Shown: positions 43,716-53,016, counted from the stretch's first letter. The stretch is 64,000 bases of DNA from PCC-9228 sp964477525 (GCA_964477525.1 CAYZHY010000007.1:1-64000), one strand, 5' to 3'. The notes: a model not told the origin generated them from the letters alone. A program made the numbers and translations.

Positions 43716-44217
43716 TCAATTCTGCTTCTGGCAGCCACAGCAAATCCGTTACTCCAGGGTCGTAGCCGCATTGAGTTAGTAAAGTGGTTAGCTGCCCTCG
43801 ATGGTGGGTTTGATGGTTGAAAAAATGCAAGGCCACATGCCAAAAAGGGAAACGACAGGTCCGGTCTTGACTGTGGCTGCGAAACTCAAAAGGGGCTGCT
43901 AGCTTTTCCTCGGTGAGGGAATCCACCCAAGTTTGAATCTGGCGGTCGGTGTTTTGACGTTCTTCTCGCAGCGAGTCAAAATTGGCGTACAGTTGTTGGT
44001 CGAGGGAACGAATGGGAAAAGGTTGGTTGTAGAAACGCCCCAACCAAAGTTTGTCGGCTAGCAGCAAATGGTTCAAGGTACCGTGAATGGAACCAAAAAA
44101 AGCACCGCGATTTTCTTTTCTCTGGCTATCGGGAATGCGATCGCAAATATCATAAATGCGTTGGTTCATCCATTGGTTGTAGGCCGATAGCGTTTGAAAA
44201 TATTCGGGTTTTTGCAT
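43705..44217 (-). CDS. DinB family protein
   Basis: A 170-residue four-helix protein of the DinB/YfiT-like metalloenzyme family. It starts YFQTLSAYNQWMNQRIYD and carries the three histidines expected to bind metal: one in LNHLLLADKLW and two in FFNHQTHHRGQ. Members include thiol transferases; the substrate here is unknown. It follows the HAD gene by 35 bases and converges on the CsoR-type gene. Confidence 0.88.
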   Translation of the reverse strand: MQKPEYFQTLSAYNQWMNQRIYDICDRIPDSQRKENRGAFFGSIHGTLNHLLLADKLWLGRFYNQPFPIRSLDQQLYANFDSLREERQNTDRQIQTWVDSLTEEKLAAPFEFRSHSQDRTCRFPFWHVALHFFNHQTHHRGQLTTLLTQCGYDPGVTDLLWLPEAELTNE

Positions 44218-44252
44218 GGGAAAACGGCTGCCAACAATCTACGATTGCGATT

Positions 44253-45020
44253 CTAGCTGACAGTAGCGTGTAACTTGCGGGCTGCCTCTACATCAAAACA
44301 ATCGATATCTGCGATCGCATCTACCTGGGTTGCCAACACCGTACAGGGATGCTGGTCATCTCCCAAATGGTTGAGAACCAATTTAGCATTGCTAAAATCT
44401 TGATTTTGGGTGTACTCGTTCACTGTCACCACGGTTGGCAACCCAGCGGCGGTGGCAGATTGCAACCCCGCCTGGGAATCTTCCAAAACCAAACAATCTT
44501 GAGGAGATAGCTGCATTTGTTGCAACACGTATTCGTAAATATCTGGCGCTGGTTTTTTATTCGCTACCATATCGCCAGCGCCGACAACTTCCAACCATTC
44601 TGGGTCGAAATGCTTTTCAATTAAAGCCATGGCATTGGGAAGGGCGCTGGTTGTTGCTACTGCCAAACGAATGCCAGCTTCTCTAGCTTCCTGCACGAAT
44701 CGTTTAACCCCCACGCGCAGGGGAATCGACCCTTCTTTCAGCAACTGTTGGTAGTGTCGGGTTTTGTTGCCGTGTAAGTGAGCAATATATTGTTCCACAG
44801 GTTCGGGAATGTTGGTTTCGGGGCTATAGTTTTCTAGATAGTATCGCAGCCGTTCTTTGCCCCCAGAAATCGCTAGCAGTTCTCCATACAAAGAAACCGA
44901 CCAATGCCACGACAATCCTGCCTCAGCAAAGGTGCGGTTAAAAGCAATGCGATGGCCGTCGCGTTCGGTTTTGGCTAAGGTGCCATCAACATCGAAAATA
45001 AGTGCTTGTAGTTCTGCCAT
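44253..45020 (-). CDS. HAD-superfamily phosphatase, CbbY-like
   Basis: A 255-residue HAD hydrolase. Motif I FDVDGTLAKTE has the nucleophile Asp9 and acid Asp11; motif II TTS, Lys in KKPAPDIY and motif IV LVLEDSQAG are present, and the cap (LSWHWSVSLYGELLAISGG) matches the CbbY/plant CbbY-like group. The relevant relative dephosphorylates xylulose-1,5-bisphosphate, a Rubisco inhibitor; that substrate is a family-based suggestion. It lies 12 bases downstream of the YjbQ gene. Confidence 0.9.
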   Translation of the reverse strand: MAELQALIFDVDGTLAKTERDGHRIAFNRTFAEAGLSWHWSVSLYGELLAISGGKERLRYYLENYSPETNIPEPVEQYIAHLHGNKTRHYQQLLKEGSIPLRVGVKRFVQEAREAGIRLAVATTSALPNAMALIEKHFDPEWLEVVGAGDMVANKKPAPDIYEYVLQQMQLSPQDCLVLEDSQAGLQSATAAGLPTVVTVNEYTQNQDFSNAKLVLNHLGDDQHPCTVLATQVDAIADIDCFDVEAARKLHATVS

Positions 45021-45032
45021 GCTACTTTTTCG

Positions 45033-45449
45033 CTATTCCCCATATACCGTGACGCTAATGGTCCGCTGGCGAGGTCTGTTATCGCACTCTAAATGAAAAA
45101 TTTGCTGCCAGGTTCCCAAAATTAAGCGACCTTCTTGAATGGGTACGGTTAGCGATGGTCCCATCCAAGTGGCTTGTAGGTGGGAATGTCCGTTGCCATC
45201 GTGCCAGGTTTGTTCGTGACCGTATTCGCGGCTGGGGGGCACAACGCGATTGAGGAGTTCCGGTAAATCTTTTTGCAACCCTGGCTCAAATTCTATAGTA
45301 CCAATGCTAGCGGTGCTACCGATGTTAAAAATATTGACCATGCCGGTTTGAATGCCGGATTGGCGCACAATCGCCGTTACGCGATCGCTGAGGTCTTGCA
45401 TGTCGCCGTTTCCCTTTGTTTTCAATTGGATTTGCTCTTGATGAACCAT
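45033..45449 (-). CDS. YjbQ family protein (UPF0047, secondary thiamine-phosphate synthase type)
   Basis: A 138-residue protein with TSASIGTIEFEPGLQKDLPELL-like core (GSTASIGTIEFEPGLQ), the HGNGHSHLQA metal-site motif and the C-terminal GRLILGTWQQIFHLECDNRPR typical of UPF0047. E. coli YjbQ has weak thiamine-phosphate synthase activity, but the in vivo role is not settled. It probably forms an operon with the HAD gene. Confidence 0.92.
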   Translation of the reverse strand: MVHQEQIQLKTKGNGDMQDLSDRVTAIVRQSGIQTGMVNIFNIGSTASIGTIEFEPGLQKDLPELLNRVVPPSREYGHEQTWHDGNGHSHLQATWMGPSLTVPIQEGRLILGTWQQIFHLECDNRPRQRTISVTVYGE

Positions 45450-45613
45450 GGGGAAAACGTTTTGATTTCGCGACCGATAAAAAAAAGTTTAGCAGTCTTT
45501 ACCGGCCAAAACAACGGGCGATCGCGGAACGACTACAAACGAAGCGCAAATGCGATCGCCGTTGTCTGCTTTTGTGAAAAGTGACAGCAAGGCCGAAAGA
45601 CCGTTGGCTTTTT

Positions 45614-45961
45614 TTACGACTGTTGTTCATCGCCCGCATCCGATGCTTGTAGGGATTTTTCTACAGCCATTCGTTGTTGGGCGCTGTGTAGGAAGTATCC
45701 GGTAAGCATGGCAGAGGTGAGAAGTCTGCCCAAGCTTTCGCGGGTAGTGGTAATGGATACGCCAAATTGATCGGAAGGCAATGCTCCCAAAATACCGGAA
45801 AGATTGCGTTCCATTGCTTGTGCTACTTCTTGGTCCGGTTGGGAGAGATGGGAGACAGTTTCTTGGCTCATGGATTGAATGTATTCCATGAGATTGTTGT
45901 TTTCGCCGTCGTTGGGGAGGTTTTCGAAAAATTCTGTGGTTTGATAGTTAGGTCCGTTCAT
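45614..45961 (-). CDS. DUF760 family protein
   Basis: A 115-residue helical protein. The segment MEYIQSMSQETVSHLSQPDQ followed by RESLGRLLTSAMLTGYFLHS matches DUF760, a cyanobacterial and plastid family of unknown function; a plant relative is linked to protein turnover. No signal peptide is seen. It is separated by about 165 gene-free bases from the YjbQ gene. Confidence 0.85.
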   Translation of the reverse strand: MNGPNYQTTEFFENLPNDGENNNLMEYIQSMSQETVSHLSQPDQEVAQAMERNLSGILGALPSDQFGVSITTTRESLGRLLTSAMLTGYFLHSAQQRMAVEKSLQASDAGDEQQS

Positions 45962-46206
45962 GATCGTTTTCGGGTCGCTTCTTGCTAACCACGACTTAGT
46001 TCTACGTTCTATTATCTAATGTAGAAAACAATGAAGGGAACGCCCAGTGAGTACAACCGAATAATTGTTGCGGGTTCTTCGACTACCCGGGCTGTCCTAG
46101 ATTGGCTGGTTCGGGAAATGGTTGGTTTTAGAAGTTTTTGAAGACTTTTTTCGGCACCTGCGATCGCTTTATAATAGCATTTTTGCCAGCCCAACTTGCA
46201 AGTACC

Positions 46207-46728
46207 ATGGATACGGTCAAATATTTTTTATCGGAAGAAAAAATGCCCACGGCTTGGTACAACATTCAAGCCGATTTGCCCAAACCTTTGCCACCGGTTT
46301 TGAATCCAGCAACCAACCAACCAATAACTGCTGCCGATTTGGAACTGTTGTTTCCCGAAGCATTAATCGAACAGGAAGTAAGTCGCGATCGCTGGATGGA
46401 AATTCCCAATGCCGTACGCGATCTCTACCGCCAGTGGCGACCAACGCCGCTATACCGCGCCCGACGTTTGGAAAAAGCTTTAGATACCCCTGCCAAAATT
46501 TATTATAAATACGAAGGTGTGAGTCCTGCTGGCAGTCACAAACCCAATACTGCCATCCCTCAAGCCTATTACAACCAAAAAGCGGGCGTCAAACGCCTGA
46601 CCACAAAAACTGGTGCCGGTCAGTGGGGGTCTTCTTTTTTAACATTTCTCAAAAATAGCGAGGATATAGCAAATTCCAAATCCCCTTTGACGCAGCTCAT
46701 AAACAAATTTTTAACAGAAAAGCTATAG
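46207..46728 (+). pseudogene. trpB2: Truncated tryptophan synthase beta-like gene (trpB2)
   Basis: The N-terminal 143 residues match TrpB2 (LPEALIEQEVSRDRWMEIP-type region, RPTPLYRARRLE, the PLP lysine Lys112 in SHKPNTA, and TGAGQWGSS). Family similarity stops at about 46636, and an unrelated 30-residue tail ends at 46728. A normal TrpB2 has about 430-450 residues, and the missing part is not found before the next gene. The enzyme cannot be functional without its second half. A genuine TrpB1 is presumably encoded elsewhere. Confidence 0.85.
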
Positions 46729-47119
46729 ATATACAGCTGGCTGGAGCAGGAAATTATTGAGCGGTTTAATATGGGTTGAAAATTTCAGCAATTTTTATAC
46801 CATGTTTGACAGCAAGCGATAGTGCCAAAGGTACCGGTCCTTCGGATCGTTGCTATAAATTTCCCCCAATCCCCCCTTCGGCAAGTTCGGGGCAAGCCTT
46901 AACAAGGAGAGCTTTATTTCCGATATAGAGCGAGAGATACCAAAATGCGATCTTTTAGAACGCTTGCTAGTATTTAAGTAACTTTAAGTAACTTTAAATA
47001 GTGTTAAAAGATAACTTTTCAAAAATAAAATTTTTTATATAAACAGGGATGGCTAACTCATTGGTCAATTCGTTGCAAATGTCAGCCACCCCAAGAAGAA
47101 CGAAAATTATCCTTATTCT
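46729..47119. other. Gene-free region after truncated trpB2
   Basis: AT-rich sequence without a credible gene. It holds a degenerate palindromic stretch at about 46860-46910 (CCCCCAATCCCCCCTTCGG, then CCTTAACAAGGAG) resembling the dispersed CCCCCTTAACAAGGGGG repeats of cyanobacteria, and a short tandem TAAGTAACTT repeat at about 46976-46997. It looks like decayed sequence at the site where trpB2 was lost. Confidence 0.5.
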
Positions 47120-47470
47120 TTACTCACCATTTACTTCTGTCCCATCAACTGTTAACTGGATTTGCTGCTGCTGTGGTTGCTGTGGTTGCATCATTTGCTG
47201 CCTTTGTTGGTGAAACTGCTTGACCGCCTCGCTGAAATTTTCTTGCTGGGAATTGTTGTATTCCTGAAAACTCCTGCCACGATTTAAATTCACCTGATGA
47301 ATGATATCGAACATATCAAAACCGCCGTTTCTTTGTTCGGCAGGATTGACATCTTCCTGTTCCTGTAGGTAATTGGGACGATTGGTGGGTTCGGCGTTGC
47401 TGGCAGTGGCAAACAGAGGCAGCGAAAAACCTGCTAATGCCATCACCCAAGGAAATATTGCGTACTTCAT
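47120..47470 (-). CDS. Small exported Gln-rich protein
   Basis: A 116-residue protein with a signal peptide (MALAGFSLPLFATASNA, cleavage likely after SNA). The mature part is hydrophilic and very rich in Gln and Asn, ending in a QQQRQQMMQPQQPQQQQ tract and a short LTVDGTEVNGE tail. GGAG lies upstream of the ATG. No family is recognised; it may be a periplasmic or surface component. Confidence 0.65.
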   Translation of the reverse strand: MKYAIFPWVMALAGFSLPLFATASNAEPTNRPNYLQEQEDVNPAEQRNGGFDMFDIIHQVNLNRGRSFQEYNNSQQENFSEAVKQFHQQRQQMMQPQQPQQQQIQLTVDGTEVNGE

Positions 47471-47603
47471 AGATTTTCTCCAAACAATATCTGCGGAAAG
47501 CTCGAACCTAGGAAGCAGGTGAAGGTACCTCCGGCATCGGCCCTTAGAACCATCGCATCGCCTACTTCCTTTTCGATACCTTCTAATTTAGCTCAATCCT
47601 AAC

Positions 47604-47696
47604 CTATGCGAAGCGATACCGTAGCAGAAGTCGAATCGTTAGCAAAGCCAAGGCTGCCATACCTAGCATGACCAACCATGCAAGGCTAAATTTATT
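47604..47696 (-). pseudogene. C-terminal remnant of a second ABC-2 permease
   Basis: Thirty codons ending at a TAG read LAWLVMLGMAALALLTIRLL and then LRYRFA, clearly related to the end of the ABC permease at 48359-49231 (LLGFAAVALLVIQPLLNRRFA). The bases after both stop codons are also nearly identical (GAGCTAAATTAGAAGGTATC versus one extra T). It is the 3' end of a duplicated permease gene; the rest is gone, and the DUF302 gene now lies in front. Confidence 0.75.
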
Positions 47697-47710
47697 TCTT
47701 TTTCACGCCT

Positions 47711-48094
47711 TCATTTGGCATCATCAATCATTTGTATGGTTTTATCTTCCACCTCTTTAGCCAAATTGACCAATTCTTCATTTTGAGACAAAGACGAAAG
47801 TAGGGGTACTGGTTTAATCAGACCGATTTTGGTTTTACCATTTTCTGTAAATACTGAAATACGACATGGTAGTGCCATATTCAGCCGCATATCCGTTGAT
47901 AGAACTTTGGCAGCCTGTACTGGGTTGCAAACTTCAAAAACCTTGCATTGCTCTTCAAAATCCATCTTTTTATTGCGAAGTGTTGTTCCTAAATCGTGGA
48001 TATACAGAACGCCGAAGCCATAATTTTTTACCGCAAGTTCCAAATCGGCAGAAGCTTGCTCGAACGATTTATTTGTTTCTACAATGTAATACAT
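47711..48094 (-). CDS. DUF302 family protein
   Basis: A 127-residue protein starting MYYIVETNKSFEQASADLEL with LYIHDLGTTLRNKK, EVCNPVQAAKVL and LPCRISVFTENGKTKIGL, matching DUF302 (the TT1751 fold). The function is unknown. AAAGGAG precedes the ATG at 48094; the open frame upstream is not family-like. It sits between a permease remnant and the intact ABC exporter, perhaps inserted after the duplication. Confidence 0.88.
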   Translation of the reverse strand: MYYIVETNKSFEQASADLELAVKNYGFGVLYIHDLGTTLRNKKMDFEEQCKVFEVCNPVQAAKVLSTDMRLNMALPCRISVFTENGKTKIGLIKPVPLLSSLSQNEELVNLAKEVEDKTIQMIDDAK

Positions 48095-48294
48095 GTTCTC
48101 GAACTCCTTTTCCCAAAAAATTAATAGAAGAAAAATTGCTGTATCCCCATGCCGCAGCCCAATGAAATCCAATAGAGCGAAACGATCGCATCAATCTAGA
48201 AAAGTGGCAAGATTGATTGGTTCGGCATGGCTGGCGGTGGTCAAATAGAATCGACCGAGATCGGTCGGAAGATACCTAGTCAACTTCAAACAAA

Positions 48295-48325
48295 GGGAGT
48301 AAGCGACATGGCATTGCTTACTCCC
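48295..48325 (-). terminator. Terminator after the ABC permease gene
   Basis: GGGAGTAAGC and GCTTACTCCC (48295-48304 and 48316-48325) form a perfect ten-pair stem with an eleven-base loop. On the minus strand TTTGTTTG follows. It lies about 34 bases after the permease stop. Confidence 0.65.
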
Positions 48326-48358
48326 GTAGATACCTTCTAAATTTAGCTCAATACGAAC

Positions 48359-49231
48359 CTATGCAAAGCGACGATTTAACAGAGGTTGAATGACGAGCAA
48401 AGCCACAGCGGCAAATCCCAGTAAAACCAGTAAAGCAGCGCCAAAGGTTACTTCTCCCCAAGGAGCATTCATAACCACACCGCTGAGGTTCCAATTGGGA
48501 TAGAGGTAGACATGGCGGATAGGTTCGATCGCGTAGCTGAGGGGATTGATGCTAGCAATGATTTGCAACCAAGTAGGCATAAAGGATAGAGGTGCTAAAG
48601 CCGTACTGGCAAACAATAGGGGCAAGTTGGTCACAAAAATGACTGCAATCAATTCCACGTGACCGGGAAGCGCAAAAGACAGTCCCAAACTTAAGCCAGT
48701 AACGCCCAAAACCAGCAAAAATACAACCAAAGCAATGATGCCCAAACCAGCTAAATTGGGCAATCCTGCCCCCAAAAAGCTAGCCGCACCAATAATGAAA
48801 GCTGTTTGGATAAAGCTGAGACCAACAATATAAATGGCAGAGGCGATCGCAATGGAAAAACGGGTTGCCAAGGGAGCTACCAACAAACGGTTGAGAAAGC
48901 CAAATTCCCGGTCAAACATGACTGGCAAACCAGCATTCAAAGCGCCGCTAAAGGCAGTAAAAACGATAATGCCAGCGGCTAGGAATTGAGGATAGTTAAT
49001 ATTTTCGCCAAACACGCCTTTGGGCATATTTTGGAACAAAGCGCCAAACAACACCAACCACATTAAGGGTTGAATAATGCCAGCAATTAAAGTTGCTGGA
49101 CGACGCTTTAATTGAATTAACAAACGCCGGTTGAGGGCGACGGTTTCTTGAATGAATTCGGCGACGAGATTTTCTCGGGCCAAATTATCGGTGGTTGTTT
49201 GAGTTTGAGGGGAAGTGACGCTGCTACTCAT
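48359..49231 (-). CDS. ABC-2 type exporter permease
   Basis: A 290-residue membrane protein with about six helices and the ABC-2 layout: cytosolic N terminus, RRPATLIAGIIQPLMWLVLF as first helix, then FLAAGIIVFTAFSGALNAG, and the C-terminal FMPTWLQIIASINPLSYAIE motif typical of DrrB/NodJ-like permeases. Its ATPase gene lies directly upstream (68 bases). The substrate (drug, lipid or glycan) is unknown. Confidence 0.92.
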   Translation of the reverse strand: MSSSVTSPQTQTTTDNLARENLVAEFIQETVALNRRLLIQLKRRPATLIAGIIQPLMWLVLFGALFQNMPKGVFGENINYPQFLAAGIIVFTAFSGALNAGLPVMFDREFGFLNRLLVAPLATRFSIAIASAIYIVGLSFIQTAFIIGAASFLGAGLPNLAGLGIIALVVFLLVLGVTGLSLGLSFALPGHVELIAVIFVTNLPLLFASTALAPLSFMPTWLQIIASINPLSYAIEPIRHVYLYPNWNLSGVVMNAPWGEVTFGAALLVLLGFAAVALLVIQPLLNRRFA

Positions 49232-49298
49232 AATGCCAATTTTTTGATTTCTGCTTTGATTTCTTCAGGGAACAATGACCGAGCGATCGCTCGCCAAC

Positions 49299-50318
49299 TT
49301 AGGTCATGTTTTCTTTTTTCTGAGCTTTGGGGTCTCGGTTTTGGGTGGCAGCTAAATCCGCATCCAACAGGGTTTGACCCGTAGCGGCTAGGTACACATC
49401 ATCCAAACTGGGTCGCGATTGTGCAATGCCAAAGGTAGGCAATCCTGCTTCTTTCAAAGCCGATTGAACGGTACCTAAAGCATCGCTTTGGGAATCTACT
49501 ACCAAGTTTAAGGTATTTCCCTGAGCGGTGTTGACGATCGCTTTGCGAACCATAGGCAGCGATTCCAGCATATCTCTGGCTTTTTCCGCTTCTTCGGTGG
49601 GGGTGAACTCCCGAATGCGTAACGTAATGCGATCGCCGCCAATTTTGTCTTTTAATTCTGTTGGAGTTCCACAATCAATGGTTTTGCCGCGATCGATAAT
49701 GGCCACGCGATCGGCCAGCGCGTCAATTTCTTCCAAATAGTGGCTGGTAATCAAAATCGTGGTTCCCTGATTTTTTAACTGTCGCAGGAAATTCCACACG
49801 GCCAAGCGGCTTTCGATATCCAAACCTACGGTTGGTTCGTCTAAAACCAGTACCTTGGGTTCGTGTAACAATCCCGCTGCCAAATCCAAACGCCGCCGCT
49901 GACCGCCAGAGTATTTGCCAGTTTTGGTATCGATAATGTCTTCGATGCCTAGCAGCGACGATAGTTTTTGGATCCTTTCTTTTGCCACATCCGCTTTCAG
50001 GTGATACAAGCTGGCTTGCAGTTGCAGCAGTTCCCGACCAGTGAGAACCTTATCTAAAGCGACTTCCTGCGCCACATATCCCAAACAACGACGAACTTGT
50101 CTGGGTTGTTTGGCTACAGAAAGGCCGCAAACTTCCAAATCACCGCTATCGGGTTTGGCAAGGGCACACAAACATCGAATTGTCGTGGTTTTCCCAGCAC
50201 CGTTAGGACCAAGCAATCCGAAGATTTCCCCGGTTTCTACTTCCAGGGAAACGTCTTTGACAGCTTCGGTGTCACCATAGCGTTTGTATAGGTTGCGGAT
50301 GGCAATGGCAGTATCCAT
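49299..50318 (-). CDS. ABC exporter ATP-binding protein, DrrA type
   Basis: A 339-residue ATPase with Walker A GPNGAGKTTT, Q-loop at YVAQEVALD, signature YSGGQRRRLDLA and Walker B VLVLDEPTVGLD, plus the C-terminal extension (about 100 residues, ITLRIREFTPTEEAE) of the DrrA/daunorubicin-resistance group. The ATG at 50318 (MDTAIAIRNLYKRYG) is chosen over an upstream start because it fits the family. It forms a two-gene exporter operon with the following permease. Confidence 0.93.
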   Translation of the reverse strand: MDTAIAIRNLYKRYGDTEAVKDVSLEVETGEIFGLLGPNGAGKTTTIRCLCALAKPDSGDLEVCGLSVAKQPRQVRRCLGYVAQEVALDKVLTGRELLQLQASLYHLKADVAKERIQKLSSLLGIEDIIDTKTGKYSGGQRRRLDLAAGLLHEPKVLVLDEPTVGLDIESRLAVWNFLRQLKNQGTTILITSHYLEEIDALADRVAIIDRGKTIDCGTPTELKDKIGGDRITLRIREFTPTEEAEKARDMLESLPMVRKAIVNTAQGNTLNLVVDSQSDALGTVQSALKEAGLPTFGIAQSRPSLDDVYLAATGQTLLDADLAATQNRDPKAQKKENMT

Positions 50319-50899
50319 AAATATTGCTTCGCTTAAATATTTTTTAACAAATCTACACGGTTCGATTTTATTGTAAACCAATTTTTCCTGCATCTAGCAG
50401 TTCGCTGGCAGCGGGGAACCACAAGTACGAGGTTTGGGGATTGCAGAAGCAAAACAAGAGCGTAAAATTTATAGTTGGGGCGTTCGCAGTTCGGCCAAAT
50501 TCTGAAAACAACTTGATTGTAGGTCTATGTTTGTTTTCTTTGGAACCAACGGGACATTTTTGCTCGGAAAATTTCTATTTGACGCGATCGCAAATTTAAG
50601 TTAAGCCGGAACCGAACATATAACAAACATTGTGCAATTAAGCAAGATATATTGACTTGTAGGATGGTACAGCCAATTTAGAATCTTAGCAACTATGGCA
50701 GAGAGATACGTTCCGCTCGTACGATCGCCAAGAAAAATAAAATGAGAGATGCGATCGAGCCGTTTCTAGGGAAATTTCCAAAAAGCGAACCTTAATACTT
50801 AAAAATATCGTCTATCGTTTATACAATCGATCGCCAACGACTCCAACCAAATACAGTAGATAATTCCATAATACTAGCAGCGATTACGGAATTGGTTCT
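50319..50899. other. Divergent intergenic region, exporter operon and lipid kinase
   Basis: About 580 bases upstream of both genes. A 16-codon frame (50695 onward, MAERYVPLVRSPRKIK) is open but too short to support. Several GATCG-rich sites are present. I see no tRNA, clear promoter pair or repeat. Confidence 0.4.
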
Positions 50900-51811
50900 T
50901 TGCGAAACTTACCTACCCATCCCTATCCGAAACCAGTCAAACATGCTCTGCTATTGATCAACCCCAACTCACGGCAGGGCCAAAAAAATCGAGCGGCGGC
51001 TTTAGACAATTTAGCAGCCGTGGGTATAGAATGTTTGGAAGCTCATCCCCAACATCCCGGGGAATTTGCAGATATGATATGCCAATATCGCGATCGCGTG
51101 GATGTGGTGGTTGTTGGTGGTGGCGATGGTACTTTAAATGCTGCAGCTGAGGGATTGGTAGAAACACAGCTGCCGCTGGGAATTTTGCCTTTGGGAACGG
51201 CCAACGATTTGGCACGTACTTTAGGTATTCCCAATACGTTGCCTCTAGCCTGTCAAGCGATCGCCACTGGCAGATGCCATCGCATCGATTTAGGTTGTGT
51301 CAATGGCAAATACTTTTTTAACGTAGCAAGTATTGGTTTGAGCGTCCGCATCACCCAACGACTGACCAAAGAAGCCAAGAAACGTTGGGGGGCTTTTGCT
51401 TACGTCGTAGCAGCCGTTCAAGCCATTTGGAAGGCTAGACCGTTTTCCGCTCTCATCGAACAAAACCAAACTTTTATTCCCGTAAAAACCATTCAAATTG
51501 CTGTGGGCAACGGACGCTATTATGGTGGCGGTATGACTGTCGCTCACGATGCTACCATCGACGACCAACGATTGGATTTGTACAGTTTGGAAATAAAACA
51601 CTGGTGGCAGTTGTTAGCCCTACTACCGGCTTTTTGGAGCGGTCGTTACCATACCCGTTTGGGGGTACGCACGCTAGAAGGTCAGGAAATTTCTATCCAT
51701 ACTCATGCTCCTTTTCCTATCAATACAGATGGGGAAATTACTTCTTACACGCCGGCTCATTTCCGTTTGCATTCCCGGGCAATTTCCGTTTTTATACCAG
51801 CTGATTCCTAA
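50900..51811 (+). CDS. Diacylglycerol/lipid kinase family protein (YegS/BmrU type)
   Basis: A 303-residue soluble lipid kinase. It shows the phosphate-binding LLINPNSRQGQ, the nucleotide motif VVVGGGDGTLNAAAEGL, LPLGTANDLARTLG and GRYYGGGMTVAHDATIDD of the DAGK catalytic family. The lipid substrate is unknown. The start appears to be a TTG at 50900 since no ATG fits before the first motif; the ribosome binding site is weak, so the exact start is uncertain. Confidence 0.9.
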   Translation: MRNLPTHPYPKPVKHALLLINPNSRQGQKNRAAALDNLAAVGIECLEAHPQHPGEFADMICQYRDRVDVVVVGGGDGTLNAAAEGLVETQLPLGILPLGTANDLARTLGIPNTLPLACQAIATGRCHRIDLGCVNGKYFFNVASIGLSVRITQRLTKEAKKRWGAFAYVVAAVQAIWKARPFSALIEQNQTFIPVKTIQIAVGNGRYYGGGMTVAHDATIDDQRLDLYSLEIKHWWQLLALLPAFWSGRYHTRLGVRTLEGQEISIHTHAPFPINTDGEITSYTPAHFRLHSRAISVFIPADS

Positions 51812-52203
51812 AAAAAATTATAAAAGTTTTCTGTACGCTCCAATGGAAAAGCTTGGTGCCCGTGAAGCTAGAAAATTGTATGGATTTGAAAACGTTTCTA
51901 AAACTTTTGCGTCAAATTTGCTACTTCCGCGTTCATCTGGCATACAAATTTCCAGTAATTCCCAGTAAAAAGGAGGGTAGGCACTATCAACCTTACCAAA
52001 AAAGTGTTTTCGTTGGCTTTGAGTGTTTTTTTTAGTGGGTCGTTCAAAACGGATAGACTGAATATTTCCCAATTTATGGCAAAAAATTATATATCGTCAA
52101 TTTGGTGCGATTCCTGCTAGCATAGTTTTTATACCAAACCATCCAGTTAGCAATATCTTGGTTTGTCATTCGTAAAGAAGCAAACCAAATAAAGGAGATG
52201 GCC
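51812..52203. other. Gene-free spacer before the SHOCT protein gene
   Basis: About 390 AT-rich bases. An open frame on the minus strand (about 51818-52072) has no family resemblance. A fragmentary plus-strand reading near 51840-51960 includes several in-frame stops. No convincing promoter or terminator was seen. Confidence 0.4.
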
Positions 52204-53016
52204 ATGGCAAGACATTATTTTTCCAGCCAAACACCAAACGCTACCGCTAGCGTATATCGCAATATTCTCTTGTGGTTTAAAGAAAGACAATACCATGTCG
52301 ATAGCACCGAAGCCGACGGTGTTTACTTAATTCAAGCTGCGAAATCGGGAACCCTCCGTACTTTATTCGGTACCAACTTAGCTTTCAAAGTAAAAATTTA
52401 CGAGTCCGAACATCCCACGACACCGAATGAGTTTATTGTGGAAACCACGACCGGCAAATGGGTGCAAAACCTCGCTGGTGCCGGAATTACTTATATATTT
52501 TTGGGTGGCCTTCCTCTTTTCACTGGCGTTGCCAATGCTGGTTGGGCCTTGGTGCTTGAAAATAAGTTAATCTCTTATATTAAAGAGACATTGGCGCTGA
52601 CCCGCGTTAAAAGAGAGGAAACTGCTGCCAACGAAACCAAGGTTGAATCCCAAAATCATAGCGATCGCACATCGGAGCGCTTGCAAAAGTTGGAGAAAGC
52701 TTTGGAATCAGGTATCCTAACGCAAGAGGAGTTTCAAGCCAAGAAAGCAGCTTTGGAATCAGAAACCAACGACCAAGAAATGGAAGCTGCTATCCAGAAA
52801 AAGTTAGAACAATTGCACGAAGCTTTTTCTAACGGCATTTTGGATGCGGATGAATACGAAGCCAAGGTCCAAGCGGTGGAAACTGCTGCTAGAGAACAAA
52901 TGGCCAAAGAGCGCTACGAAAAAGAGAAAGCCGAAAAAATTGCTAAATTTACCGAAGCGCTAGAGAATGGCATTCTGACGGAGGAAGAATACCAGCGGAA
53001 AATCGCCAATCTTTAA
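52204..53016 (+). CDS. Membrane-associated protein with three SHOCT-like repeats
   Basis: A 270-residue protein. Residues 1-130 form an alpha/beta domain with a hydrophobic stretch at about 90-115 (AGAGITYIFLGGLPLFTGVA). After a charged linker come three short helical units ending in the pattern GIL(T/D)xxE(F/Y): at about 160-186 (ALESGILTQEEFQAKKAAL), 201-227 (AFSNGILDADEYEAKVQAV) and 246-270 (ALENGILTEEEYQRKI). These match SHOCT, an oligomerisation motif. AAAGGAG lies six bases before the second of two close ATGs, so 52204 is chosen. The function is unknown. Confidence 0.78.
   Translation: MARHYFSSQTPNATASVYRNILLWFKERQYHVDSTEADGVYLIQAAKSGTLRTLFGTNLAFKVKIYESEHPTTPNEFIVETTTGKWVQNLAGAGITYIFLGGLPLFTGVANAGWALVLENKLISYIKETLALTRVKREETAANETKVESQNHSDRTSERLQKLEKALESGILTQEEFQAKKAALESETNDQEMEAAIQKKLEQLHEAFSNGILDADEYEAKVQAVETAAREQMAKERYEKEKAEKIAKFTEALENGILTEEEYQRKIANL

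Noticed and set aside
50695..50745. Sixteen-codon frame starting MAERYVPLV
   Set aside because: Too short, no ribosome binding site and no known relative.
51818..52072. Minus-strand frame before the SHOCT gene
   Set aside because: Composition and lack of any motif suggest chance; no start signal is seen.
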